Shown here one piece after another: positions 34,228 to 42,462 of a stretch of 52,483 bases of DNA. Source of the DNA: Deltaproteobacteria bacterium (GTDB lineage Bacteria > Desulfobacterota > Binatia > UBA9968). Under the pieces are notes generated by a model. That model made no database searches. It saw only the letters and a list, made by a program, of their open reading frames with translations, and had not been told where the DNA came from. The translations under genes were made by a program, and so were the position numbers. How positions within the stretch are numbered: position 1 is the stretch's first letter; every line of letters begins with the position of its first letter. The stretch covers positions 1 to 52,483 of the forward strand of contig SHYW01000028.1 in NCBI GenBank assembly GCA_009692615.1. The letters run 5' to 3'.

Positions 34228-34740
34228 ATGCAACGAGATAATCCTGCCAGCGCCTTGATTACTTTAGTTTGTCTCACCGTGTTCGCCGCCGTGTTCGTGA
34301 TCTACACGACGCGCTATCTGCCGGACATCGTGGCGACGCACTTTGGCGCGGGCAATCGTGCCGACGGTTGGATGAGCCGCAACGGCTATTTGCTTTTCAT
34401 GCTCAGCTTCATGATCGGCGTGTCGTCTTTCGTCAGTTTTATCGTCGGCACCTTGCCGCGCAAGTTTCCCCAATGGACCAATGTGCCAAACCGCGATTAT
34501 TGGCTGGCCCCGGCGCGCCGCGAAGAATCATTGCGCTACTTAAATGCCCATGGTAAACGGCTGGGCTGTTTGATTGTCATGATGATGCTCGGTATGCACT
34601 ACGTGATTCTCAAGGCCAATTATGTGCAACCGCCCATGCTGCGGTTGTCGAGCTTTACCGCGATAATGCTCGGATTCTCGGTAGCGCTGATCTGGTGGAT
34701 CGTACGGTTGTATCGAAGGTTTCCCAAACCGTCATCATGA
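34228..34740 (+). CDS. DUF1648-type membrane protein
   Basis: 170 residues with four membrane segments (LITLVCLTVFAAVFVIY, LLFMLSFMIGVSSFVSFIVG, LGCLIVMMMLGMHYVIL and FTAIMLGFSVALIWWIV). The loop after the first, YLPDIVATHFGAGNRADGWMSR, is the DUF1648 signature. Small proteins of this group are related to SdpI-type immunity or sensor membrane proteins, but no partner is visible. Ends in an ATGA overlap with the next gene at 34737. Confidence 0.75.
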   Translation: MQRDNPASALITLVCLTVFAAVFVIYTTRYLPDIVATHFGAGNRADGWMSRNGYLLFMLSFMIGVSSFVSFIVGTLPRKFPQWTNVPNRDYWLAPARREESLRYLNAHGKRLGCLIVMMMLGMHYVILKANYVQPPMLRLSSFTAIMLGFSVALIWWIVRLYRRFPKPSS

Positions 34741-35369
34741 AAGGCTTTGAAAATATCGATCGTTGCCCTTGGGTCGACATGAGCAAACCGGATTACGTCG
34801 AATATCACGATCTTGAGTGGGGCGTGCCGGTGCATGACGATCGGACGATCTTCGAATTTCTGACCTTGGAAGCCGCGCAAGCGGGGCTCAGCTGGTACAC
34901 TGTGCTGCGCAAACGCGAAGCTTACCGCCAAGCGTTCGCCGATTTCGACGCCGAAAAAGTCGCGCGCTTCGGCAAAAAGCAAGTCGACGCTCTGCTCGGC
35001 AACGCCGGCATTATCCGCAACCGCTTGAAGGTGCTCGCCGCTATCAACAATGCCGTTAAGTTCTTGCAAGTGCGCGACGAATTCGGCAGTTTCGAAGGGT
35101 ATGTTTGGCGTTTTGTCGGCGGCGAGCCGATCGTCAATCGTCTCAAGACGCTAGAAGATTATGTCGCCACCAGCCCGGAGTCCGATGCCTTGAGCAAAGA
35201 TTTAAAACAGCGCGGCTTCAAGTTTGTCGGCTCGACCATCGTGTACGCCCATATGCAGGCCACTGGCATGGTCAACGATCACGTCGCCGGCTGTTTTCGC
35301 CGCCGAGCGATTATAGAAAAATATTCACGAGAGGAAGCTGGCTTTAAAAAAGCCATAACGGTCAAATGA
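34737..35369 (+). CDS. tag: DNA-3-methyladenine glycosylase I
   Basis: 210 residues from ATG 34737. It opens with RCPWVDMSKPDYVEYHDLEWGVPVHDDR, then FEFLTLEAAQAGLSWYTVLRKREAYR, AGIIRNRLKVLAAINNA, LKQRGFKFVGSTIVYAHMQATGMVNDH and a C-terminal basic tail. These are the Tag family signatures, including the Glu and Tyr/Trp base-binding pocket and Cys/His zinc ligands (Cys near the N-terminus; the C-terminal HVAGCF). It removes 3-methyladenine from alkylated DNA. Overlaps its neighbours on both sides by ATGA, so it is in one operon with the DUF1648 protein and carbonic anhydrase. Confidence 0.95.
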   Translation: MKGFENIDRCPWVDMSKPDYVEYHDLEWGVPVHDDRTIFEFLTLEAAQAGLSWYTVLRKREAYRQAFADFDAEKVARFGKKQVDALLGNAGIIRNRLKVLAAINNAVKFLQVRDEFGSFEGYVWRFVGGEPIVNRLKTLEDYVATSPESDALSKDLKQRGFKFVGSTIVYAHMQATGMVNDHVAGCFRRRAIIEKYSREEAGFKKAITVK

Positions 35370-35956
35370 AATTCTTAGCATCACTTTTTGCCAACAACCG
35401 CGCCTGGGCGGAAAATATCAAGGCTGAAGATCCGCTCTACTTTGAACGCCTGAGCCAAATCCAAACGCCGGAGTATCTTTGGATCGGTTGCGCCGATAGC
35501 CGGGTGCCGGCCAATGAGATCGTCGGTCTGCGCTCGGGTGAGTTGTTCGTGCATCGCAACATCGCCAACATCGTGCCGCCCTTCGACACCAATGTGCATT
35601 CGGTGTTGCAGTACGCGGTCCAGGCGCTGAAGGTCAAACATATCATCGTCTGCGGCCATTACCGCTGCGGCGGCGTGCTTGCCGCCTTGCGCGATTGGTC
35701 CGGCCTACCGCTGGAAAATTGGCTGGCCCATGTGCGCGCCGTGTACCGCGCGCACAAAGAGGAGTTGGATGGCGCGCCGAGTGAAGACGTGCGCTGGCGC
35801 CGGCTGTGCGAGCTTAACGTCATGGCCCAGGTCCACGCTGTGCGCGAATGCGAAATCGTCAAAACCGCCTGGCGCAACGACCAGCCGGTGATGGTGCATG
35901 GCTGGATTTACGATCTGCGAGAAGGACTGCTGCGGGATCTCGACATGAATGAGTGA
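35366..35956 (+). CDS. Beta-type carbonic anhydrase
   Basis: 196 residues. Zinc and catalytic motifs are in IGCADSRVPANEI (Cys, Asp, Arg) and VCGHYRCGGVLAAL (His-x-x-Cys). Between them are GELFVHRNIANIVPP and the dimer-interface region; the C-terminal VMVHGWIYDLREGLL is typical. It interconverts carbon dioxide and bicarbonate. ATGA overlap with the glycosylase gene. Cytoplasmic; no signal peptide. Confidence 0.95.
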   Translation: MKFLASLFANNRAWAENIKAEDPLYFERLSQIQTPEYLWIGCADSRVPANEIVGLRSGELFVHRNIANIVPPFDTNVHSVLQYAVQALKVKHIIVCGHYRCGGVLAALRDWSGLPLENWLAHVRAVYRAHKEELDGAPSEDVRWRRLCELNVMAQVHAVRECEIVKTAWRNDQPVMVHGWIYDLREGLLRDLDMNE

Positions 35957-36397
35957 CGGCTCCGATTTTAGCGAAACTTCCGCCAACATTTACCTACTCT
36001 TTTTCAGTGTGTCTCTTCGCTACGCGTTTGTTAACGCGAACGTTCATGAATGTTTTAGGCGCACGCCAATTGTGCGCTTGTAGTCAGTCTCGCCTTTCGT
36101 TACCTGACCATCCCGCCGCAGCGCGTGGAATCTCCTGTCCGTGCTTGTCCTCGATCGCGTCATGCGTTTGCTCATTTGCCAACTGTGCGAAGTCGTGAGT
36201 CATTGATCTTCAGTTGCAAACTTTGGCACTGGCATCGAGACTGCTCTAATCAAGCTTGAACAATTTTGCTCCGCGTTGCTGTGGTGTGCATCGTCGGCGC
36301 GAACACTACTGTCACGCATCCGTGCTATGCCGCTGTGCCCAGCCATTACTACACCCTGTGAAAGACCCAGAGGCTTTTCTTCGCGGAAAGGAGTGCT
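35957..36397. other. Gene-free stretch upstream of the Tad pilin genes
   Basis: I see no convincing gene in these 441 bases; an 81-codon plus-strand frame (35953-36198) lacks an RBS and protein-like composition. There is a 6-bp inverted repeat at 36024-36039 (cgcgtt-tgtt-aacgcg). It probably carries the promoter for the pilin genes, whose RBS GGAAAGGAG lies just before ATG 36398. Confidence 0.5.
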
Positions 36398-36928
36398 ATG
36401 GGCTCGATTATTAAAATTGTAACTAGTGTCATTCGCTGGCGCAGCTATGGCGAGCGCAGACGACGTTCGCGCGGCCAAGCGGCGGTGGAGATGACGTTCG
36501 CCTTCATGCTGTTTTTCTCGATCTTCATGGCGATCGTCGAGTTTTCTCATCTGCTCTACGCCAAAGTGACGCTGCAGCACGCGCTACGCACCGCCGGACG
36601 CTACATGGTTACCGGGCAAACCACGAAAGACACTTTTGGCGTAAACATTCCAAGAGATCAGAAAGTGCACGACATCTTTTGTGCCCATGTGATCGCCGCC
36701 GGTGTGGTTTGTCCCGCTCTCGGTCCCAGTTTTGTTTTCAAGTGTCCTGAGCTGCCGCTGCCGAGCAATTGCACGACGCCGGGGGGCGCGGCTGACCAGA
36801 CCGTGCTCGTCACCGTGACGGTCAAGAAACCGGCGCTGTTTCCGTTTTTCAATCGCTTTTTTCCCGCTGGCGGCATTCCCTTCGTGCTCAATACCACGTG
36901 GAAGAATGAACCGTTCGTCAATACCTAG
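36398..36928 (+). CDS. TadE-like pseudopilin
   Basis: 176 residues. A basic leader (RRRRSRG) precedes QAAVEMTFAFMLFFSIFMAIVEF, the type IV prepilin-like cleavage site G-Q-A-A-V-E with a single hydrophobic helix. LLYAKVTLQHALRTAGRYMVTG, typical of TadE/TadG-like proteins, follows. The C-terminal half is a soluble domain with two Cys pairs (FCAHVIAAGVVCPAL and FKCPELPLPSNC). It is a minor component of Flp-type pili. First of three pilin-type genes; the Tad motor genes (tadA, B, C, rcpA) are not in the window. Confidence 0.82.
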   Translation: MGSIIKIVTSVIRWRSYGERRRRSRGQAAVEMTFAFMLFFSIFMAIVEFSHLLYAKVTLQHALRTAGRYMVTGQTTKDTFGVNIPRDQKVHDIFCAHVIAAGVVCPALGPSFVFKCPELPLPSNCTTPGGAADQTVLVTVTVKKPALFPFFNRFFPAGGIPFVLNTTWKNEPFVNT

Positions 36929-36954
36929 CCAGGTTTAGCATGGAGAGAAGAGCG

Positions 36955-37497
36955 ATGTTGGCAAAGATTTATTCGAAAAAGGGCCAAGCGATATTGGAGC
37001 TGACCTTTATCGTGCCGATCCTGTTGGCGTTGGTCTACGGCTCGGTGGAGATAGGTCAAATGATCAGCGCCTATCTGACAGTCACGCATACGACGCGGGA
37101 AGGGGCGAACTTGACCTCGCGCGGAACCGTTCCCAACACTGCGTTGGACACCGTGATTAGCGCGGCCACGCCGCTTATCCGGAGCACCAATTTACCTCAA
37201 TGGCGGGTTATCTATTCAAAGATAACTCAGCAGCCGCTTCTTCCGTGTCCGCCCAAGCCGTGCCACTACCGGGTGGAAAGTCAGATTCTACGCGGCAGTT
37301 TCAATCAGGGGAGCAAAATCGGTTTGCCGGATGGCAGCGATGTTATCATTCCCGGCATCGCCGACGTCGATCCGGAGCAAACTTTTCACGCCGTCGAGGT
37401 GTTCTTCGATTACACGCCCAATGTTCTGACCTACGTCGGCACCCAGTTCATGAATAAGAATTTTTATGAGCGGACAATTTATACCAACGTCAACTGA
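36955..37497 (+). CDS. TadE/TadF-like pseudopilin
   Basis: 180 residues from ATG 36955 (GGAGAGAAGAG just upstream; an alternative ATG is at 36940). KKGQAILELTFIVPILLALVYGSVEIGQM is the processed leader and helix with the Glu5-equivalent in LEL. The next segment, YLTVTHTTREGANLTSRGT, is the usual TadE continuation. C-terminal domain of unknown fold with CPPKPC. Follows the first pilin gene by 26 bases, clearly one unit. Confidence 0.8.
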   Translation: MLAKIYSKKGQAILELTFIVPILLALVYGSVEIGQMISAYLTVTHTTREGANLTSRGTVPNTALDTVISAATPLIRSTNLPQWRVIYSKITQQPLLPCPPKPCHYRVESQILRGSFNQGSKIGLPDGSDVIIPGIADVDPEQTFHAVEVFFDYTPNVLTYVGTQFMNKNFYERTIYTNVN

Positions 37498-37539
37498 CGG
37501 GGCGCGCCGCTCGATGGCGAAAAAATGGTCGGAGGTTTT

Positions 37540-39027
37540 ATGCTTAAAGTAAATCAGCGCGGATCTCTTGTGGTTTTTCTCACTCTGTCCTTCGCTCTGC
37601 TTGGCACCTTTGTCGGCTTCGCCGTGGACTTCGGCCGGGCCTATTTGGAAAAGGCGCGGATCTCACGTTTAGTCGATGGCGCCGCGCTCGCCGCCGCCAA
37701 AGCGTTGAAGGGCCAAGTGGGCCTTGAGAACGCGGCAACGCGGGCCGCCTGCGACTCGATGGTTATGAACGGCGCCAAGGTCGTGTACGGCGGCGGCAAT
37801 AGCTGCTCGGCCACCGCTGGTAGCAATGTTAGCGTGGCGGTTACGTTTTTCGATAAGGTCGTCGGCGGCGGCGCGCCGATACGATTTGTCCGGGTTTCGG
37901 GTAGCGAGCCGGTGAGCACGACTGTTTTACGCTTCATGAGTGGTTTGCTGCCTGGAGACTATTCGACCATCAACGTCAACATGGTCGCCGAAGCCGGCCC
38001 GGAACGGCCCATCGATTTGATGATGGTTTTGGACCGATCCGGATCGATGAATATCGTCGATGGCTCGGGTCAGACTAAGATCGTCGCGCTGAAAACCGCG
38101 GTGAATACTTTTTTGAATAACAATTTTACCGTCGACGATCACATCGGCATGAACAGTTTCGCCTATCGCGGTTGCGGCGGCGGGCCGACCACGGGCGATG
38201 TCACCACCAACGGAAATTGCACGGCGGAAAAGGCCCTGGGCAGTTCCATCGCTTCGATTCTAACCGCGGTGAACGCTTTAGCTCCGAATAACGGCAGCAC
38301 CAACACCATGGAAGCACTGCAGGTGGCCAACGCGCAGATCACCACTGCCATCGCCGACCCCACCCGCTCGGCGACCCGAAAAGCAGTTTTGCTCATCACC
38401 GACGGCCGTCCGACCAGCAGCCGGCGTACCGGCGCGGCGTGCAATACGGATCCGATTTCTGGCACGACTCTCGGCATTACCACACCGCCGACGGATTGCA
38501 TTCATTCGGTCTTCACCTCGGCATACGACAAAATGTACTGGAACAATCTATTTGGCGAGCCACCGATAGGCACGGGCTTTCCGGTCAATCCTCCCACGGC
38601 GCGCAATGTCGCCGGCGCTACGTTCTACAAAAACATTGTCAGGTACGCCCGCGAAACCGCGGTGACCGAAGCCAATACGATTAGAAATCTGGCGAGCAAA
38701 AGCGTCCTGATTTACGTCATCGCCGTGGGCCGGCCCGAATCCGCCGTCGGCAACAGTCTCGACGACAACGCCAAGTGTTTGCTCGGCCGCATTGCCAACG
38801 ATCCCAATACGGTCAATGCCAGCTGTCCCAGCGTTGCGACCACGCTTAACGATGGCGATACCTATCCTGATTTACTGCCATGTAAACTGGATCCGACCAG
38901 TTGCATCGACAACATGCAACAAAAAGGCAAAATGTTTACCGTCGATCTAAACGGCAACGTGCAGGCGCAACTCGACGCGGTGTTCAATGAAGTCGCGTTG
39001 TTATTGAAGCTCCGCCTGACGTTGTAA
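37540..39027 (+). CDS. TadG-like protein with von Willebrand factor A domain
   Basis: About 495 residues from ATG 37540, with GGAGG four bases upstream. N-terminal Tad helix (GSLVVFLTLSFALLGTFVGFAVDFGRAYLEKARI) and DGAALAAAKALKG. A beta-rich linker follows, then a vWA domain: MIDAS DLMMVLDRSGSM near residue 165, FNNN-rich strand, TRKAVLLITDGRPTS and VLIYVIAVGRPES. This architecture is the TadG group of Flp pilus proteins, thought to be surface-exposed and to bind metal or matrix. Third of three genes. Confidence 0.86.
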   Translation: MLKVNQRGSLVVFLTLSFALLGTFVGFAVDFGRAYLEKARISRLVDGAALAAAKALKGQVGLENAATRAACDSMVMNGAKVVYGGGNSCSATAGSNVSVAVTFFDKVVGGGAPIRFVRVSGSEPVSTTVLRFMSGLLPGDYSTINVNMVAEAGPERPIDLMMVLDRSGSMNIVDGSGQTKIVALKTAVNTFLNNNFTVDDHIGMNSFAYRGCGGGPTTGDVTTNGNCTAEKALGSSIASILTAVNALAPNNGSTNTMEALQVANAQITTAIADPTRSATRKAVLLITDGRPTSSRRTGAACNTDPISGTTLGITTPPTDCIHSVFTSAYDKMYWNNLFGEPPIGTGFPVNPPTARNVAGATFYKNIVRYARETAVTEANTIRNLASKSVLIYVIAVGRPESAVGNSLDDNAKCLLGRIANDPNTVNASCPSVATTLNDGDTYPDLLPCKLDPTSCIDNMQQKGKMFTVDLNGNVQAQLDAVFNEVALLLKLRLTL

Positions 39028-39169
39028 TAAGCCGGCGCTACCATTTTGGCGCGGCCGGCCTTCGGGTGGCCGATCGCGCCGGTTTTTCCTGAAAAGAACC
39101 GCGCCCAAGCGGTGGGAAAGCGGCGCATGTCGCGCTATAGTTTGCCGCAGCCGATTTGGCGGACTCTTC

Positions 39170-39769
39170 ATGAAGCTGTTCATTTGGTTGGCGATCTATT
39201 TCGCCGCGCTCCTCTGGTCGGTGGTCGCGCCGCTGGATTATTTCACCTGGATTCTCGAAGCCGCGCCGGCGTTGATCGTGTTCGCGATTCTGATTTGGAC
39301 TCGCAAAAGTTTCCCGCTGACATCGCTCGCCTATACGCTGATTCTAGTTCACTGTCTGATCTTGTTCGTCGGCGCGCACTATAGCTACGAGAAAGTCGAC
39401 ACATTCAAGTTCATCCGCGATTTTTTCGGCTGGCAGAGAAATAATTACGACAAACTCGGCCACTTCGCCCAGGGCTTCGTACCGGCAATCCTGGCGCGGG
39501 AAATTTTGCTGCGGCATGCGGCTGTTAATGGCCGCCGCTGGCTCAACCTGTTCGTGATCTCCATCTGTTTGGCATTTAGCGCCTTGTACGAGCTGTTCGA
39601 ATGGGCCATGGCGGTGACCACCGGCGACTCCGCGAATAGTTTTCTCGGCAGCCAAGGCTACATCTGGGACACCCAGTCGGACATGGCGATGGCGCTCACC
39701 GGTGCGGTGTTAGCCTTGGTGTTTCTAAGTGGACTTCATGATCGCCAGTTAGCGTCGCTCGAGAAGTAG
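39170..39769 (+). CDS. DUF2238 membrane protein
   Basis: 199 residues with six membrane segments. Motifs are YDKLGHFAQGFVPAILAREILLR, ALYELFEWAMAVTTGDSANSFLGSQGYIWDTQSDMAMALTGA. The LGHFAQGF and DTQSDM blocks are diagnostic of DUF2238 (YjdF). Function not established. Confidence 0.9.
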   Translation: MKLFIWLAIYFAALLWSVVAPLDYFTWILEAAPALIVFAILIWTRKSFPLTSLAYTLILVHCLILFVGAHYSYEKVDTFKFIRDFFGWQRNNYDKLGHFAQGFVPAILAREILLRHAAVNGRRWLNLFVISICLAFSALYELFEWAMAVTTGDSANSFLGSQGYIWDTQSDMAMALTGAVLALVFLSGLHDRQLASLEK

Positions 39770-39787
39770 CGTCTCTCGGAGTTTTCA

Positions 39788-40141
39788 ATGAACGAAGAAA
39801 TGAATGCGCCAATGACTACCGCGAAACAGGCGGTTATCGATGTGTTGCGCCGGCCGGTGAACAAAGCCCGCTTCATGACCGAAGTTACAGCGGCGTTGCG
39901 GCGCTTCAATCTTGGTAAAGATGAAATGGAGCAGGCGCTGAGCGAGTTGCAATCTGAAGGCGTGTTAATCGTGCGCGCGAATTTCTGCGCCGATCCCCAT
40001 CTGGCCAACGTCGACCTCCGTGTGGCGGCACTGCTTGACGAGGCGGCAGGGGCGGAGGCGCACGCGCTGGCATTGCATGAGATCGATCTGGCGTGGAATA
40101 AATGGCTGGGTGAGTATCTGGCGAATCATCGGTGCGGCTAG
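39788..40141 (+). CDS. Small winged-helix-like protein, unknown function
   Basis: 117 residues. The first 70 residues look like a winged helix (AKQAVIDVLRRPVNKARFMTEVTAALRRF, then DEMEQALSELQSEGVLIVR), followed by a Cys and a helical tail. Weak resemblance to small MarR- or Rrf2-like folds only. Starts 18 bases after the DUF2238 stop. Possibly a regulator, but nothing shows what it would regulate. Confidence 0.55.
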   Translation: MNEEMNAPMTTAKQAVIDVLRRPVNKARFMTEVTAALRRFNLGKDEMEQALSELQSEGVLIVRANFCADPHLANVDLRVAALLDEAAGAEAHALALHEIDLAWNKWLGEYLANHRCG

Positions 40142-40150
40142 GCCTTCGGC

Positions 40151-40226
40151 ATTACAGATTGCAAATCCCAGATTCCAAAAAGATATTAGCGGATTTGAAA
40201 TCTGGAACTGCAATTTGAGATTCTGG
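40151..40226. repeat. AT-rich AAATCCCAGATTCC repeat, copy 3
   Basis: Left arm attgcaaatcccagattcc (40157-40175) can pair with ggatttgaaatctgg and gcaatttgagattc on the right. Related in style to 405-545 and 12701-12770. It occupies the leader of the HyuA gene, ending just before its RBS. Confidence 0.5.
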
Positions 40227-40239
40227 GCGGAGCGAAGAA

Positions 40240-42294
40240 ATGCGTGTAGCAGTCGATATAGGCGGGACATTCACCGACGTGGTGGTGTTCGATGAAGGGC
40301 GGCGCGATCTGTCGCTGGCTAAAACTTTGTCGACGCCAACGGAGTTGGCCCGCGGCGTTCTCGATGGCTTGATCAAAGCGGCGGTGCGCTTCGAGGAGAT
40401 GACGACGTTGATTCACGGGTCGACTGTCGTTGTCAACGCGGTGATCGAGCGCAAGGGGGCGAAGACGGCGCTGGTGACGACCAAAGGATTTCGCGACGTG
40501 TACGAGATTGGCCGGATCAATCGGCCGGAATCTTTCAATCCGCGCTTTCGCAAGCACCGGCCGCTGGTGCCGCGGGAAGATGTTTTCGAAGTGAGCGAGC
40601 GCATGCTCGCCGACGGTTCGGTGCGCACGCCGTTCGATGAAAACGAGGCGCGGGAAGTCGCGCGAATTATTAAAGAGGAAAGCTTTGAGGCGGTGGCGGT
40701 TTTGTTTCTCCACTCCTACCGCGCGCCGGAGCATGAGCTGCGCATGCGCGAGATCCTTCTCGCCAGCGAGCCGAAGTTGTTCGTCAGCGTCTCGCACGAG
40801 CTGTCGCGCGAGTATCGCGAGTACGAGCGGACTTCGACGGTAGCGGCCAATGCCTACGTCGGGCCGATTGTCAGCCAATATCTCGGCGATCTTGAGCGGC
40901 GTTTACACGATAAAAAATTTGCCGGCAACTTGATGATCATGCAGTCCAACGGCGGGTTATCCGACGTCGAGATGGCGCGTCGGCAATGTATTCAGATGAT
41001 GGAATCGGGACCGGCGGGCGGCGTGGTCGGCACCATGGCGCTGTGCGAGTTACTCGATCTCGAAGCGGCGATCGCCTTCGACATGGGCGGCACGACGGCC
41101 AAGGCGTGCGTCATCAGGCGCGGCGAGCCGAGTTTGTCGCCGGATTATTTTATCGGCGGCTACAACGAAGGCTTGGCGATCCGCATTCCCGTGCTCGACA
41201 TCGTCGAAGTCGGCACCGGCGGCGGCAGCATCGCGTATTTGGATGAAGGCGGCGGGTTGCACGTCGGTCCACGCAGCGCCGGCGCCGAGCCCGGTCCGGC
41301 GAGTTACGGCCGTGGCGGTAGCGAGCCGACGGTGACCGATGCCAACGTGATTCTCGGCCGGCTGTCGCCGGAAAATTTTCTCGGCGGCGAGATGCGTCTC
41401 GATCGCGCTGCGGCGGAGAAATCTTTGCGCGATTGTCTCGCAGTGCCACTGAATGTTTCGTTAGAACGCGCCGCGGCGGGCATGTTGCAAGTGGCGACTT
41501 CGGCGATGGCCAACGCGGTGCGCCATGTGACTTTGGAGCGCGGTCTCGATCCGCGCGACTTCACGCTGGTCGCTTACGGCGGCGGCGGGCCGCTGCATTC
41601 GGCATCGGTCGCGAAGGAATTGTCGATTGGCAAGATCATTATTCCCAACGCGCCGGGTCATTTCTCCGCGCTCGGCATGCTCATGGCCGATTTGCGCCGC
41701 GATTATGTGCAGACGCTGTTCGAGCGCATGGACGATCTCGATATGAGCGCGCTGGAAGCGCAGTTTCAAAAACTCGAAACCGAAGGGCGCAAGGCGTTGG
41801 AGGAATCCGGCATCTCCACCGATCGCATCGTCTTTGAGCGCGCCGCCGATATGCGCTACGTCGGTCAGGAACACGCGGTGGCGGTGCGCATGCCGGCGTT
41901 CGTAGGTGACGAAGCGGCGCGCGCCGAAGTGAAGCGGCGCTTCGACGAAGCCCACGACCTTCGCTACAGTCATAGCGCACCGGAAGAGTCCGCCGACATC
42001 GTCAGCCTACGCGTGTCGGCCATCGGTCGATTGAACAAACCGGAGTTTCCGCTAATCGCCAAAGGTGAGGTGTCGCCGCCGGCCAACGCGCGGCGCGGCG
42101 AACGGGCGGTGAATTTTGAAGGCGTCGGCGCGCTGGCCGCGGCGGTATTCGATCGCGCGCAATTACTTCACGGCAACGTTATCCACGGACCGGCGATCAT
42201 CGAAGAGGTGGCGTCGACGACCATCGTCGAGCCCGGCGATAAAGTTGCGGTGAATAGTTTTGGCCATCTGGTGATGGAGCTGGGCGAATCTTAG
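40240..42294 (+). CDS. hyuA: Hydantoinase/oxoprolinase family protein, HyuA-type (N-methylhydantoinase A)
   Basis: 684 residues, the usual HyuA length. The N-terminal actin-like ATPase domain starts RVAVDIGGTFTDVVVFDE, followed by TTLIHGSTVVVNAVIERKGAKTALVTTKGFRD. The second domain has FDMGGTTAKACVIRRG and VGTGGGSIAYLDEGG. Near the C-terminus are VAYGGGGPLHSASVAKEL and GPAIIEEVASTTIVEPG. It opens hydantoin or oxoproline-like rings using ATP, or carboxylates ketones as acetone-carboxylase relatives do. The usual HyuB partner is missing on both sides, which is unusual. RBS gcGGAGcg lies before ATG 40240. Confidence 0.93.
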   Translation: MRVAVDIGGTFTDVVVFDEGRRDLSLAKTLSTPTELARGVLDGLIKAAVRFEEMTTLIHGSTVVVNAVIERKGAKTALVTTKGFRDVYEIGRINRPESFNPRFRKHRPLVPREDVFEVSERMLADGSVRTPFDENEAREVARIIKEESFEAVAVLFLHSYRAPEHELRMREILLASEPKLFVSVSHELSREYREYERTSTVAANAYVGPIVSQYLGDLERRLHDKKFAGNLMIMQSNGGLSDVEMARRQCIQMMESGPAGGVVGTMALCELLDLEAAIAFDMGGTTAKACVIRRGEPSLSPDYFIGGYNEGLAIRIPVLDIVEVGTGGGSIAYLDEGGGLHVGPRSAGAEPGPASYGRGGSEPTVTDANVILGRLSPENFLGGEMRLDRAAAEKSLRDCLAVPLNVSLERAAAGMLQVATSAMANAVRHVTLERGLDPRDFTLVAYGGGGPLHSASVAKELSIGKIIIPNAPGHFSALGMLMADLRRDYVQTLFERMDDLDMSALEAQFQKLETEGRKALEESGISTDRIVFERAADMRYVGQEHAVAVRMPAFVGDEAARAEVKRRFDEAHDLRYSHSAPEESADIVSLRVSAIGRLNKPEFPLIAKGEVSPPANARRGERAVNFEGVGALAAAVFDRAQLLHGNVIHGPAIIEEVASTTIVEPGDKVAVNSFGHLVMELGES

Positions 42295-42341
42295 TCTCGT
42301 ACCGCAGCGGCGCGAGGTCGGAAAAAAGAAGAGAAGGGGAA

Positions 42342-42423
42342 TAACCACGAAATACACGAAAAGCACGAAAGGAAGAAATTTAGATTCTTAACCTTTTCGT
42401 GGGTTTCGTGTTTTTTGTGGTTA
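42342..42423. repeat. CCACGAAATACACGAAAAGCACGAAAGG inverted repeat, copy 2
   Basis: About 30-bp imperfect arms: 42342-42372 and 42393-42423. Conserved taaccac ends; related to 11446-11516. It lies between the convergent ends of hyuA and the minus-strand binding protein, so it could serve as a bidirectional terminator. Confidence 0.8.
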
Positions 42424-42436
42424 AACGTCTTCTCCC

Positions 42437-42462
42437 GTAGGGGCGAAAAATATTTCGCCGCT
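42437..42462. repeat. GTAGGGGC palindrome, copy 2
   Basis: gtaggggcgaaa-aata-tttcgccgcta: 7-bp stem behind the GTAGGGGC box; the far end reaches the stop codon of the next minus-strand gene (42461). Confidence 0.65.

Noticed and set aside
35953..36198. 81-codon frame after carbonic anhydrase
   Set aside because: Overlaps the stop region, lacks an RBS and has Cys-, Ser- and Leu-rich random composition.
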